Positions 1-10,036 are shown, counted from the stretch's first letter. The stretch: 64,000 bases of DNA from Rippkaea orientalis PCC 8801 (GCF_000021805.1 NC_011726.1:4310097-4374096); one strand, 5' to 3'. Notes: generated from the sequence alone by a model not told the origin. Translations and numbers: made by a program.

Positions 1-2102
1 TTCTTGATCAAACCCTAGATGATATTTTCGATCCCTTTCAAATTGAACAGATCAAAAATGCTTTATTTGGCGAAAATCTTGATTTCGTTAACCCGACTAA
101 ACTCTGGGCACGAGTTCAAGGAGATGAATACGTTATTTTCGATGGAATTTTTCATCGCAATGCTAGTGGATATTTAATTCTAGAATTAGAACCCGCTATC
201 TCTCAAGAAAATATTCCTTTTTTGAGCTTCTATCACTTAGCCAAAGCCTCAATTAACGAACTACAATCTAATGCTAATCTGAGAGAGTTTTGTCAAATTA
301 TTGTCAAAGAAGTCCGTCAAATGACAGGATTTGATCGGGTCATGCTGTATAAATTTGATGAGCAACAGCATGGAGATGTGATCGCCGAAAATAAATTAGA
401 AAATCTTGAACCCTACTTAGGATTACGCTATCCCGCTTCAGATATTCCCTTACCTGCCAGACGGCTGTTTTGCTCTAATTCTATCCGCATTATTCCTGAT
501 GCTAAAGCCAAACCTGTCCAACTTTTTCCCATCAATAATCCCCTCGATGAAAACCCCGTAGATTTAACTCTATCTATCCTCAGAAGTGCCTCTGGTTGCC
601 ACCTCGAATATCTCCGTAATATGGGAGTAGGAGCGTCTTTAACGATTTCTTTGATCAAAGATGGAGAACTGTGGGGACTGATTGCTTGCCATCATCAAAC
701 TCCCAAATATGTGCCTTACGAAGTGCGAAAAGCGTGCGAATTTTTAGGACGAGTGGTGTTTGCTGAAATTTCAGCACGGGAAGAAACAGAAGACTACGAC
801 TATCGCATGAAACTAACCGCTATTCAATCAGGGTTAGTGGATGCCATGTCCTTAGAAGAAACTTTTGTTGAAGGATTAGTTAAAGACGGCGGCAATTTAC
901 TTAATTTAACCAGTGCTCAAGGGGCAGCCATTTGTATCGGGGATAACTGTCAATTAGTCGGACGAACCCCCAAAGAAGAAGACATCAAATATTTAGTTCA
1001 ATGGTTGAAAAAAAACGTCAATCAAGAGGTCTTCTATACAGATTCCTTGCCTCATCTTTACGCGGATGCAAGGAACTTTAAGGAAGTTGCCAGTGGGTTA
1101 TTGGCTGTTACCATTTCGCAACGCAATTATGTATTATGGTTCCGTCCTGAAGTGATTCAAACCGTTAATTGGGGGGGTGATCCTAGCCATGTTTATGAAG
1201 CGAAAACCGCCGAAGGAACCCTACAGTTATCTCCCCGAAAATCCTTTGAATTATGGAAGGAAACCGTCCGCTTAAAATCCCTGCCGTGGAAACCTGTAGA
1301 AATCAAAGCGGTCTTAGAATTGAAAAAGGCGATTACCAACATTATTCTACGACAAGCTGACGAATTAGCGCAATTAGCCCACGATTTAGAACTATCTAAC
1401 TCGGAACTGAAAAAGTTCGCTTATGTCGCTTCCCACGACTTGCAAGAACCCCTCAATCAAGTGTCGAATTATGTCCAGTTATTAGAGATGCGTTATGGGG
1501 AGTCCCTCGACGAAGATGCCAGCGAATTTATCAATTTTGCCGTGGAGGGAGTCAGTTTAATGCAAACTCTCATTGACGATGTTCTTGCCTATTCTAAGGT
1601 AGATATGAGGGACATTGAATTTGAACTCACGGAGTCAGAAATCGCCTTAGAACGGGCGTTAGCAAATCTCCGGGGACGCATTACTCAAACCGAGGCAATC
1701 ATTACCCATGATCCCTTACCGACAGTGATGGCCGATAGTACCCAATTAATGCAATTATTCCTCAATTTGATCGGCAATGCCATTAAATTCCGCAGTGAGA
1801 AACCCCCCGAAATTCACATCGGGGCTAAACGGTTAGAGGATGCGTGGTTATTCTCGGTGAAAGATAATGGTATGGGCATTGATCCCCAATATTCTGAGCG
1901 TATTTTCGTGATTTTCCAACGGTTACACACCCGTGATGAGTATCCAGGAACGGGAATGGGACTCGCCATTTGTAAAAAAATTCTGGAATGTCATCGGGGA
2001 TGTATCTGGGTTGAGTCAGAATTAGGTCAGGGGGCGACGTTTTATTTCACCATCCCTGTAGGAGGACGCGATCGCAATGGCAGAAGAGGGCGAAGCCAAT
2101 AA
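1..2102 (+). CDS. cph1: Phytochrome-like sensor histidine kinase (5' end outside window)
   Basis: Red/far-red photoreceptor histidine kinase. The frame is open from the left edge (first full codon at base 3), so the apparent TTG start near 222 is not the real start and the N-terminal PAS region is largely missing. A GAF domain follows with the phytochrome signature PASDIP and a Cys-His pair in RSASGCHLEYLRNMGV; the Cys codon is at 597-599, the expected attachment site for a phycocyanobilin chromophore. A PHY region comes next, then a HisKA domain with SHDLQEPL (phospho-acceptor His codon 1434-1436) and an HATPase domain with an N box (LNLIGNAIKF), DNGMGI and GTGMGLAICKKI. The 3' end overlaps the next gene by 26 bases, as in cyanobacterial cph1-rcp1 operons. 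Family assignment is firm; exact orthology to Cph1 is inferred from the partner gene. Confidence 0.9.
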   Translation, partial: LDQTLDDIFDPFQIEQIKNALFGENLDFVNPTKLWARVQGDEYVIFDGIFHRNASGYLILELEPAISQENIPFLSFYHLAKASINELQSNANLREFCQIIVKEVRQMTGFDRVMLYKFDEQQHGDVIAENKLENLEPYLGLRYPASDIPLPARRLFCSNSIRIIPDAKAKPVQLFPINNPLDENPVDLTLSILRSASGCHLEYLRNMGVGASLTISLIKDGELWGLIACHHQTPKYVPYEVRKACEFLGRVVFAEISAREETEDYDYRMKLTAIQSGLVDAMSLEETFVEGLVKDGGNLLNLTSAQGAAICIGDNCQLVGRTPKEEDIKYLVQWLKKNVNQEVFYTDSLPHLYADARNFKEVASGLLAVTISQRNYVLWFRPEVIQTVNWGGDPSHVYEAKTAEGTLQLSPRKSFELWKETVRLKSLPWKPVEIKAVLELKKAITNIILRQADELAQLAHDLELSNSELKKFAYVASHDLQEPLNQVSNYVQLLEMRYGESLDEDASEFINFAVEGVSLMQTLIDDVLAYSKVDMRDIEFELTESEIALERALANLRGRITQTEAIITHDPLPTVMADSTQLMQLFLNLIGNAIKFRSEKPPEIHIGAKRLEDAWLFSVKDNGMGIDPQYSERIFVIFQRLHTRDEYPGTGMGLAICKKILECHRGCIWVESELGQGATFYFTIPVGGRDRNGRRGRSQ

Positions 2103-2520
2103 AATTATCTTATTAGTCGAAGATAGTAAGGCTGACATTCGTTTAGTCCAAGAAGTGCTTAAAACTAGCACCGTTCCTCACGAATTGGTGATTATTCGCA
2201 ATGGCATGGATGCAATGGACTATTTACGTCAACAAGGGGAGTACGCGGGGGCTCCCCGGCCTAATTTAGTGATATTAGACCTGAATTTACCCCGCAAAGA
2301 TGGACGAGAAGTACTCGCCGAAATTAAAAGCGATCCCAACTTAAAGCGTATTCCCGTGGTGGTCTTAAGTACCTCTAGCAATGAAGAGGATGTTTTTCAA
2401 AGTTACGAACTGTATGTTAATTGTTATATTACTAAATCGCGCAACGTCAAAGATCTGTTTAAATTAGTCAAAGGAATTGAATCGTTTTGGTTAGAAACCG
2501 TTACCTTACCGTCTCAGTAG
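2077..2520 (+). CDS. rcp1: Response regulator Rcp1, cognate partner of the phytochrome kinase
   Basis: Single-domain CheY-like receiver of 147 residues with no output domain. Acidic pocket E15/D16, phospho-acceptor D68 in LDLNLPRKDG, the switch Thr/Ser in VVVLSTSS and the conserved Lys in ITKSRN are all present. The C-terminal tail SFWLETVTLP is typical of the Rcp1 branch, which forms dimers and is phosphorylated by Cph1. The gene starts inside the 3' end of the kinase gene and is therefore translationally coupled to it. Downstream targets are not visible here. Confidence 0.93.
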   Translation: MAEEGEANKIILLVEDSKADIRLVQEVLKTSTVPHELVIIRNGMDAMDYLRQQGEYAGAPRPNLVILDLNLPRKDGREVLAEIKSDPNLKRIPVVVLSTSSNEEDVFQSYELYVNCYITKSRNVKDLFKLVKGIESFWLETVTLPSQ

Positions 2521-2569
2521 TTAAAGTAACTTCAAGATGATTCATCACCTAACAATTGTGTAGACGAAC

Positions 2570-3046
2570 TTAAACCAATCGTTCGGCTGCATTGGCTAAT
2601 TCTGAGGCGACACGGGCAGAATAGGGTTTAATTAACCACCAAATCAAGGGAGATAACCAACCGCGTAAGGTAACAGAATAGGAAATATAAGAGCCACACA
2701 GGGTTGATTCTACCTGATAAGTGATTTTTTGCTCCATCCCTGGAATGGCTAAAACCCGTAAACTCAATAACTCTCCTGGCCGAACATTTTCCACAAACAA
2801 CCGAATGGGAATCGGGGTTAACCGAGTCACCACTTGGTAAATTAAGCCTGGTTTAGCGATGAGTCCTAGGGGAACATTGGCTTGAGAGAAGAGGGGATGC
2901 CAAGAAACGTCCGCAAGATTGATTAATTTTTGCCAAAGAACATCCACAGGGGCGGTACTGACCACACGATACCGTTTGTAAAGGGAAAAGCTACACCATA
3001 GCTTCCCTTTAGCTGCCGTTAATTTAAACGAAAAATTGAGAATCAC
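2570..3046 (-). CDS. SRPBCC (START/Bet v1-like) family protein
   Basis: Protein of 158 residues. From about residue 24 it reads as a polyketide-cyclase/dehydrase-like SRPBCC fold: KRYRVVSTAPVDVLWQKL, then a Trp-His-Pro turn, alternating beta strands, and a long C-terminal helix (residues about 135-158). Such proteins bind hydrophobic ligands in a cavity; no ligand can be inferred here. The first 20 or so residues look unlike the family, so translation may begin further in. It converges with the phytochrome operon and stands alone. Function unknown. Confidence 0.65.
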   Translation of the reverse strand: MILNFSFKLTAAKGKLWCSFSLYKRYRVVSTAPVDVLWQKLINLADVSWHPLFSQANVPLGLIAKPGLIYQVVTRLTPIPIRLFVENVRPGELLSLRVLAIPGMEQKITYQVESTLCGSYISYSVTLRGWLSPLIWWLIKPYSARVASELANAAERLV

Positions 3047-3203
3047 AATTATGCCCCCCGAAATAACGCCCTGGAAAGTCTCTTAGACAGCAGGAATGGG
3101 ATCAACGCCTCTAGGTTTACTAAGCGGTTTTTCTATTAAAACACAAGTGTACCCCCTCAGTATTCTAGTAGATTGACACAAGATAAGCTGTCTTGTTTTT
3201 GAA

Positions 3204-5555
3204 TTACTCGTTGCGTTTGAGGGGGGCTATGGTCGGATCGATAATTTTTTGTCCTAACCCTGGAAATTTAATCGCTAAACTCGATTTTTTACCTGATCCT
3301 AAAATACGGGTAATTTCCCCCTCTCCAAACACCTGATGAATCACCTGATCTCCGACAGACCACGTTTCATTAGATTGCTTCAAGATTTTAGGGGAAGAGG
3401 TTGTTAAGGATGGGCGAGATTTAACGACTTTAGGAGGAACATTACTCTTAATTAAATCTGAGGGCAATTCTTGTAAAAATCGTGAGGGCATTTTCGCTTC
3501 TTTTGACCCCCAAACAAACCGTTCTCTCGCGTAGGTCAAAAATAATTGTTCTTGAGCACGAGTGACCCCAACATAACATAACCGCCGTTCTTCTTCTAAG
3601 GATAAAGGATCGCTAACGCTGCGGGCATGGGGTAATAAGCCTTCTTCTAAACCCACAAGAAAAACAACGGGAAATTCTAACCCTTTAGCGGAATGAAGGG
3701 TCATTAAAGAAACTTTCTCTTGTCCTTCTTTTAAATCATCGAGATCAGACGCGAGGGACGCATTAGATAAAAAGCCTTGTAAGCTTTGATCTTCGCTATC
3801 TTCTTGGAATTGTAACACCGCATTGTATAACTCGAAAATATTTGCTAAACGATTATCCGCTTCTTCGGTTCCTTTTTGTTTTAAATCATCAACATATCCC
3901 GACGCTTCCATCACTTGGTTAAGAATTTCTGCTCCTGATAAACTATCTAATTGTTCTTGAAAAGATTTAATCATTTGGGCAAATTTATTGACGGATTTAG
4001 CTGCCCGTCCTGCTAAGGTATTAACGGAGGTTTCATCGGAGATAATTTCCCAGAGGGGAATCTCTAACTCTTGGGCTGCTTTTAATAAAGATTCTATTGA
4101 GGTTTTGCCAATGGAACGACGGGGAGTATTAATGATTCTCAGTAAGCTTACTGTGTCGGATGGGTTAGCAATTAGCCGTAAATAGGCGATCGCGTCTTTG
4201 ATTTCTTGACGATCATAAAACTTAAATCCACCTACAATATTGTAGGGAATACTATTCATGATTAACCGATCTTCAAAGGGTCGAGATTGGGCATTGATTC
4301 GATAAAGAATGGCAAAACTTCCCCAATTTAATTCGGGGTTTTCCCTGACTAATTTTTGGATATGTTCAATCACCAATTGGGCTTCAATTTGTTCATCATC
4401 CGCTTTGTAACAGTAAATAAAATCTCCTGATCCCCGTGTCGGTTTCAGGATCTTATCAATACGCTGACTGTTATTTTCAATTAAATGATTAGCGGCTTCT
4501 AAAATATTTTCCCGTGACCGATAATTTTCCTCTAGTTTAACCATAGTTCGCGTGTCATCATCAGGCAAACCATCCCCAAAGTCTGATTGAAAATTGAGCA
4601 AAATGGTAAAGTCTGCCATGCGAAAACTATAAATGGATTGATCCGCATCTCCTACGACAAAAATAGAGCGATTTTGCCAATTCCATTCGCTTTTTTTCGT
4701 TTCTCCATTGGTAGCCAGTAAGCGGATTAATTCGTATTGAATTTGATTGGTATCTTGATACTCATCTACTAAAATATGTTTAAATTGACTATGCCAATAG
4801 CCAAGAATTGATTCATTTTGTTGAAATAGTCTAACGGGGATGAGGATTAAGTCATCAAAATCTAAGGCATTATTAGCCGCTAATTGGGACTGATATTCGT
4901 TGTAAACTTCAGCAATCACTCGACTTTTATAGGAAGGATTTTTTTGTAAATACTGATCGGGAGAAAGCCCTAAATTTTTAGCATTACTAATTTGATACCG
5001 CACGGAACGGGGGTCAAATTTTTTATCGTCTAAGTTTAATTGTTTGGTGACAATATTCTTAACTAAACTTTGGGCATCAGATTCATCAAAAATTGAAAAA
5101 TTTCGTTGCCATTGTCGTCCCCGCTCGTCTTGATATTTATTAATATCATAGCGCAATATTCGAGTACATAAACTGTGAAAAGTTCCAATCCAAAGCTTTT
5201 TAGTCGTACTTTTATAAACTTTCGACAAAAGTTGTTTTTGTTCATATTCATTGAGGAGATCAAATCTGATACCATGCTTTTTGAAAGCCATTTCTTGAGC
5301 AAAAAGTTTCTCAATTCTTTCTTTCATTTCTCTAGCCGCTTTATTGGTAAAGGTAACGGCTAAAATCGATTCGGGTTCAACTTGATGATAACTAATCAGA
5401 TGGGCAATTCGGTAGGTTAGGGCACGAGTTTTCCCCGACCCCGCACCCGCTACCACCAATAAAGGACCACAAAAGTGTTCAACCGCGCGACGTTGTGAAG
5501 TGTTGAGTTGAGCCAGAAAATCATTATTAACTGTCATGGGGATAACCATTTGCAA
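3204..5555 (-). CDS. pcrA: UvrD/PcrA-type superfamily 1A ATP-dependent DNA helicase
   Basis: 3'-5' DNA helicase of 783 residues, the usual length for PcrA/UvrD, acting in repair and in clearing recombination and replication intermediates. Visible motifs: Q motif and Walker A GAGSGKT (residues 37-43), motif Ia VTFTNKAAREM, Walker B DEYQDTN, motif III VGDADQSIYSFR, motif IV around YRINAQSR, motif V LMTLHSAKGLEF and motif VI RRLCYVGVTRAQ. A C-terminal Tudor-like segment (VGDQVIHQVFGEGEI) ends the protein, as in PcrA. ATG codons at 5555 and 5537 are both possible starts (the latter gives MTVNNDF). It is divergent from the Yfr1-trxA region. Confidence 0.93.
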   Translation of the reverse strand: MQMVIPMTVNNDFLAQLNTSQRRAVEHFCGPLLVVAGAGSGKTRALTYRIAHLISYHQVEPESILAVTFTNKAAREMKERIEKLFAQEMAFKKHGIRFDLLNEYEQKQLLSKVYKSTTKKLWIGTFHSLCTRILRYDINKYQDERGRQWQRNFSIFDESDAQSLVKNIVTKQLNLDDKKFDPRSVRYQISNAKNLGLSPDQYLQKNPSYKSRVIAEVYNEYQSQLAANNALDFDDLILIPVRLFQQNESILGYWHSQFKHILVDEYQDTNQIQYELIRLLATNGETKKSEWNWQNRSIFVVGDADQSIYSFRMADFTILLNFQSDFGDGLPDDDTRTMVKLEENYRSRENILEAANHLIENNSQRIDKILKPTRGSGDFIYCYKADDEQIEAQLVIEHIQKLVRENPELNWGSFAILYRINAQSRPFEDRLIMNSIPYNIVGGFKFYDRQEIKDAIAYLRLIANPSDTVSLLRIINTPRRSIGKTSIESLLKAAQELEIPLWEIISDETSVNTLAGRAAKSVNKFAQMIKSFQEQLDSLSGAEILNQVMEASGYVDDLKQKGTEEADNRLANIFELYNAVLQFQEDSEDQSLQGFLSNASLASDLDDLKEGQEKVSLMTLHSAKGLEFPVVFLVGLEEGLLPHARSVSDPLSLEEERRLCYVGVTRAQEQLFLTYARERFVWGSKEAKMPSRFLQELPSDLIKSNVPPKVVKSRPSLTTSSPKILKQSNETWSVGDQVIHQVFGEGEITRILGSGKKSSLAIKFPGLGQKIIDPTIAPLKRNE

Positions 5556-5761
5556 AATCTATCTAAAAACTATTTTAGGCTGAGGGGATGGGGTCAACTT
5601 CTATTGTAGAGGGCAGATTTTAGATTTTAGCGTAACCCAGGCTTAGGGAGTTGTTCTGTTATTTCAGGTACGATTACCTAGGATAGCATTTTAATTACTA
5701 AAAAATTCTTTAACTCGGCCAGAAAATCTGCATCAAAATCCCAATTGTCCCTTACAATAGA

Positions 5762-5835
5762 GATAGCGGAGACAAATGTTTCCGTTCACTCCTCACACCA
5801 CACTCCGCCCGGGCAATGTTCGGGCGGTTTCCTTT
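5762..5835 (+). ncRNA. yfr1: Yfr1 cyanobacterial small RNA
   Basis: Two stem-loops flank the ultraconserved unpaired motif ACTCCTCACAC at 5788-5798, the hallmark of Yfr1. The 5' hairpin is CGGAGAC/GTTTCCG (5767-5784). The 3' hairpin is CCGCCCG (5805-5811) pairing with CGGGCGG (5821-5827), followed by a T-rich run, so it doubles as a rho-independent terminator. A TACAAT box at 5753-5758 fits a -10 element giving a start near 5763-5766. In many cyanobacteria Yfr1 lies just upstream of trxA, exactly as here. The motif is known to pair with porin mRNAs and repress them. Confidence 0.9.
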
Positions 5836-6008
5836 TGTTTGCGATCGACAAAAATCTCTTGAGAATTTTAAGTTTTAATCGTAAGTATTAAAAAAAATAA
5901 ACGATTTGTAAAATTATATAGGGTTTCAGTGTAAATCAAGATAGTTTTCGTTATGGTAGAATCTTAGAGTATTCTAGAGACCTGTGAGCAATTAAAGGAA
6001 TCCTTGCT

Positions 6009-6332
6009 ATGTCAGAGACACCCCAAGTTACAGATGCTAAGTTTAAAGAAGAAGTTTTAGAGAGCGATATTCCCGTTCTGGTGGATTTTTGGGCTCCTTG
6101 GTGCGGTCCGTGTCGTATGGTGGCACCGGTGGTAGACGAAATTGCCGAACAATACCAAGGTCAAGTCAAAGTTCTCAAACTCAACACGGATGAAAACCCG
6201 CAAACCGCTAGTCAATATGGCATTCGTAGCATCCCTACCTTAATGATTTTTAAGGAAGGCCAAAGAGTGGATATGGTAGTTGGGGCTGTTCCTAAGACGA
6301 CCCTGGCTAATACTTTGGAAAAATACCTATAA
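6009..6332 (+). CDS. trxA: Thioredoxin (m-type)
   Basis: Thiol-disulfide oxidoreductase of 107 residues, full family length. Active site WCGPC with Cys32 and Cys35; the cis-Pro loop SIPT (RSIPTLMIF) and the buried Asp in LVDFWAPW are present. In cyanobacteria it links photosynthetic electron flow to redox control of enzymes. It is a monocistronic gene directly after Yfr1; a TAGAAT box near 5967 and AAAGGAA ahead of the ATG are plausible promoter and ribosome-binding sites. Confidence 0.96.
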   Translation: MSETPQVTDAKFKEEVLESDIPVLVDFWAPWCGPCRMVAPVVDEIAEQYQGQVKVLKLNTDENPQTASQYGIRSIPTLMIFKEGQRVDMVVGAVPKTTLANTLEKYL

Positions 6333-6454
6333 TCTTTTAGCACGGAAGAGGGAACGGGCAACAGGAAACAAAACAACCCAATCATTATAGATGGTGTTTG
6401 GGGAGACAGTTTTCTTAACCCCTATCCCCCAACCTATGAGGAGAATGTTAACCT

Positions 6455-7225
6455 CTAGGGTTCAAAGCGAACCCGTTGGGTCACTAAGGTCATCCCATCT
6501 GGACGGACTAAAAAAGCAGAAAACCAACGATGTTCCGGCTTATCGGGTCCCTTAACCCGTTTAAACAGTCCTCCGGACTGCAATAATTGGAGTTCCATCG
6601 TCGCTGGTGCTAAATAGCGATCGCTAGCAACGGTTTCTGCGATCGCCGCCCCCCCTAACAGGTCATCATTGAGGGGTTCTTTGACAATCACATCAAAATC
6701 AAACTCCTGTCCCACCCGAACCGCTTCAGGAAGTTTGACATCAACTTGGGGAGGGTTACTCCCGGAACTCAGTTCTGTTCGTTCTCCTAAGATTTCTTGA
6801 CGTACCAATTTCCCGTCCTCAAAGGTTTGACGGGCTTTAATGGTGCCTTTGAGTTGGACAACACGGCCATTCTCTTGGCTGGTTCCTTGTAAGGTCGTCA
6901 AAGTTTCGGCTGTCCACCCTTGTCCAGCTTTGTCCCAAGACAGAAGTTCAGTGGTATATTTCAAATCAGGATAGCGTTTCCATAGGGTTGTTAAAGAAGT
7001 TGAATAGGGTTCTAGGTTCAGTCCATCGGTGGTGATGAACTCAGACCCATACAAGGCCATTAATTGTTTAAGATCTTGCTGATTGGCGGCTGTATCTATT
7101 TGATTAATTAAGGTTTTCAGGGCTGCCGGAGCCGAGCTAGGACTCTCAGCGCGAAGGAAGGAACTACTACTAACACTCAATCCCACACCCACTAGAAAAG
7201 AAAGGAACCAACGCTTGGGAGTCAT
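6455..7225 (-). CDS. Exported protein with an NTF2-like N-terminal half, function unknown
   Basis: 256 residues. The first 26 form a signal peptide (KR, hydrophobic FLSFLVGVGLSVSSSSFL, then RAES). Residues about 33-145 resemble an NTF2/SnoaL-like module (ALKTLINQIDTAANQQDLKQ, then LTTLWKRYPDLKYTTEL), and residues 160-256 a beta-rich segment (VDVKLPEAVRVGQEFDFDVIV) ending VTQRVRFEP. I do not recognise a function. It is divergently arranged with murG, so envelope-related expression is possible but unproven. Confidence 0.7.
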   Translation of the reverse strand: MTPKRWFLSFLVGVGLSVSSSSFLRAESPSSAPAALKTLINQIDTAANQQDLKQLMALYGSEFITTDGLNLEPYSTSLTTLWKRYPDLKYTTELLSWDKAGQGWTAETLTTLQGTSQENGRVVQLKGTIKARQTFEDGKLVRQEILGERTELSSGSNPPQVDVKLPEAVRVGQEFDFDVIVKEPLNDDLLGGAAIAETVASDRYLAPATMELQLLQSGGLFKRVKGPDKPEHRWFSAFLVRPDGMTLVTQRVRFEP

Positions 7226-7314
7226 TCGTCTGTCTACTCTTAGATATCCTAAGTTAAAAAATACACTAATTCACCATCTATCCTAGCGTAAAATCTCCTA
7301 TCTAAACACTTAAC

Positions 7315-8370
7315 ATGGCACGTTTACTCATTGCAGCAAGTGGAACCGGAGGACATTTATTTCCGGCCTTAGCCCTCGCCGAACATCTACCGGACTACCA
7401 GATCGAATGGTTAGGCGTGCCTGATCGTCTCGAACAAACCCTAGTCGGCGATCGCTATCCTCTCCATAGTATCGCTGTTGAAGGCTTTCAAACCCGATCA
7501 GTGCTCAAAAACCTCCAGATTCTCTTCAAATTAATCAGAGGGATCTTTGAAGTCAGACACCTGATTAAAACCCATCATATCGATGTTGTCTTCACCACAG
7601 GCGGCTATATCGCTGCTCCGGCTATTTTAGGGGCGCGTTTGGCCGGTATTAGGGCAATTCTTCACGAATCAAACTTTATCCCGGGAAAAGTGACCCGTTT
7701 ATTAAGTCGCTTTTGCGATAGAGTTGCCTTAGGATTTGCAGGGACAGCCCAATATTTACCGAAAGCCAAAACCGTTTGGGTGAGTACCCCCGTGCGATCG
7801 CCGTTTTACACTCCTCAACCCCTTGATTTACCGATTCCAGAAAATGTCCCCTTAATTGCGGTGATTGGGGGGTCTCAAGGGGCGATCGCGGTTAACCAAT
7901 TAGTTCGTCAATGTGTCCCGTCTTGGTTGGCTGCGGGGGCTTATATCGTCCATCTAACGGGCAAAAATGATCCTGAGGCTGAAACTTTCAAACATCCTCA
8001 CTATTTTGCTTTACCGTTTTATGACAATATGGCCGGACTGCTGCAACGGGCAAATTTAGCGGTTAGTCGTGCCGGGGCAGGAACTCTTACGGAATTAGCA
8101 ATTACGGGAACTCCTTCTATTCTCATTCCCTATCCCTTTGCGGCGGAAGATCACCAAGCCTATAATGCTCAAGTATTTGCCGATGCACAAGCTGCTCTAT
8201 TGTATCGTCAAGCTGAGTTAACCCCTGAGATTTTAGAAAATGCCGTGTTAAATTGTTTAAAACATCCCGAAACATTGGAATCCATGGCCAAGCAAGCGCA
8301 ACGTTTAGCTGTGCTCGATAGTGCTCAACAATTAGCCACTTTAGTCAATGGTTTTGTTCAAGTGACTTAA
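7315..8370 (+). CDS. murG: MurG, UDP-GlcNAc:lipid I N-acetylglucosaminyltransferase
   Basis: GT28 family enzyme of 351 residues that adds GlcNAc to lipid I to make lipid II, on the cytoplasmic face of the membrane. The N-terminal glycine-rich loop GTGGHLFPALALAE (residues 10-23), the second one IGGSQGAIAVNQLV, and the UDP-GlcNAc-binding segment SRAGAGTLTELAITGTPSILIPYPFAAEDHQ are all intact. Length is normal. The gene stands alone rather than in a dcw cluster, usual in cyanobacteria. Confidence 0.95.
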   Translation: MARLLIAASGTGGHLFPALALAEHLPDYQIEWLGVPDRLEQTLVGDRYPLHSIAVEGFQTRSVLKNLQILFKLIRGIFEVRHLIKTHHIDVVFTTGGYIAAPAILGARLAGIRAILHESNFIPGKVTRLLSRFCDRVALGFAGTAQYLPKAKTVWVSTPVRSPFYTPQPLDLPIPENVPLIAVIGGSQGAIAVNQLVRQCVPSWLAAGAYIVHLTGKNDPEAETFKHPHYFALPFYDNMAGLLQRANLAVSRAGAGTLTELAITGTPSILIPYPFAAEDHQAYNAQVFADAQAALLYRQAELTPEILENAVLNCLKHPETLESMAKQAQRLAVLDSAQQLATLVNGFVQVT

Positions 8371-8405
8371 GTTTGAGGATGTTTTTAATTGGATTAGATA
8401 ACTGT

Positions 8406-10007
8406 CTAAATTTTCCACAATTGAAGATGACTATCTGAAAAAACTTTCTTGAGTTTCACAGATGATTGATTTTCTAAATTTTTTCTAAATTCATCCGAGG
8501 GACTTAATAAAAAAATATTGCTAAAATTATTAGGTATTTTATAGCCTTTTTCTTCAGATAATAGCTGAAGTTTAACCTCTGATTTAAGGAGATAACTCAA
8601 GGACATAATATTTCCAGGGTGATAACTTTTATCATTACTAATTAATAAGGGATTATCACTTGAATTAATAATGCGAGAAACTTGAGGAAAACCAGAACTA
8701 ATAACTTTTGTCCACCAAGTATCTGCTTGGCTACTAATCGCAGAAGAAATAACCCCACTGGAGAAAATGATTGCAGTTATAATTGACCAAATTCTGATTT
8801 TATTAGAATTTTTTTGCGTCAATTGATTGACTAATAAATAAGCTACGGCTAAGTAAATGGCAATAATAGAAGGGATTAAATATCTAGGAGAAAGAGAACG
8901 AACTCCTCCCCAAAGTAAATCAGGAATGAATAAGAAAATAAATGGAGTTACTATCAGAGCAAAAATTAATCCCCAAGCTTGTTTAGTTGTATTTTGACAC
9001 AAGAAATAAAGGGAATAAATGACTAATACTAAACTCAGAAAAACGACTAAATAGATTAATAAATTATCTAGGTTCCAATTGATATCAAAAAAAATACGAC
9101 TTAGGTTTAATCCCCAATTTTTGAATAATTCAAAAAAAGGTAGTTTAATTTCTTTTGTCCAACTGGTAATTAATTTATATTGTTCATAGTTGTCAATAAA
9201 GACTAAAATCCAAGGAAGAAAAGCAATAAGAGAAGCTAAAACGCTTAATCCTTGTAAAATAACGCTTTTAGTGAAGCGCAATCCTTCTGTTAAAAGTGTA
9301 TAGGTTGTTTGAGCAATAATCACAAAAATTGTTACTAATGAGGTATATAAACTAAAGGTTGTTAATAAGGCATATAATCCCCAAAAAGGATAAAAATTGT
9401 TCTGTAAATTAGGATTTTTTTGAGTTAGTTTAATGGCTCTTAATAGCGATGAATTGGACAAAATAACAAACACTGTCCATAGACTATATTCCCTTGCTTC
9501 TTGAGCATAGAGAATAAAAAAGGGAGAAATAGCAATTAATCCTAGGGACATAATACCAACTAAGGATGTACCGAATAATTCCCAGGCAAGCCAATAAATA
9601 GCAGGAAATACTAGCAAACTGCAAACAGCAGAAAAACTTCTGATAATATTAATCGAATCACCCCAAAATTGTCGCCAATATCGTGCTAAAATGTAATATA
9701 ATGGAGGATGATGGGGATCATCAACTGCTAAGACTTTTAAGGTATCATTTAAGGTTTTATTTGGATTACTTTGAAGATAATATTGTAGGTCATCTACTCC
9801 GATAATATTACCTGTAAATAAGGGATCTTGCCACTCAGGCAAAGTATATCCTGTTAGGTGTAAACTGGTATAGACTTCATCGTGCCAATAGACTTTTTTA
9901 TCGAGGTTATAAAATCTAAAAAATATCCCAAGAATAATAATGATAAGAATCACTAAATAGAAATAGTCTTGAAATTGTTTAGGTTTAATCAGATTAGATA
10001 AATTCAC
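8406..10007 (-). CDS. GT-C fold glycosyltransferase, family 39-like, polytopic membrane protein
   Basis: 533 residues with an N-terminal membrane helix and about ten more hydrophobic segments. The first luminal/periplasmic loop carries the acidic pair YWHDEVYTS (near residue 38), the usual catalytic site of GT-C enzymes such as ArnT/PMT, and a second motif DDPHHPPLYYILARYWRQFWG matches the family. Such enzymes use polyprenyl-phosphate sugars as donors; acceptor unknown. A soluble C-terminal domain follows residue 430. It lies 29 bases upstream of the dnaB 3' end region, on the same strand as dnaB and downstream of it. Confidence 0.8.
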   Translation of the reverse strand: MNLSNLIKPKQFQDYFYLVILIIIILGIFFRFYNLDKKVYWHDEVYTSLHLTGYTLPEWQDPLFTGNIIGVDDLQYYLQSNPNKTLNDTLKVLAVDDPHHPPLYYILARYWRQFWGDSINIIRSFSAVCSLLVFPAIYWLAWELFGTSLVGIMSLGLIAISPFFILYAQEAREYSLWTVFVILSNSSLLRAIKLTQKNPNLQNNFYPFWGLYALLTTFSLYTSLVTIFVIIAQTTYTLLTEGLRFTKSVILQGLSVLASLIAFLPWILVFIDNYEQYKLITSWTKEIKLPFFELFKNWGLNLSRIFFDINWNLDNLLIYLVVFLSLVLVIYSLYFLCQNTTKQAWGLIFALIVTPFIFLFIPDLLWGGVRSLSPRYLIPSIIAIYLAVAYLLVNQLTQKNSNKIRIWSIITAIIFSSGVISSAISSQADTWWTKVISSGFPQVSRIINSSDNPLLISNDKSYHPGNIMSLSYLLKSEVKLQLLSEEKGYKIPNNFSNIFLLSPSDEFRKNLENQSSVKLKKVFSDSHLQLWKI

Positions 10008-10036
10008 GTTGATAAATTAATAATTAAAAAATTAGG

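Noticed and set aside
7263-7314. Shared regulatory site between the exported protein and murG
   Set aside because: The gap is short and I found no palindrome or recognisable binding motif.
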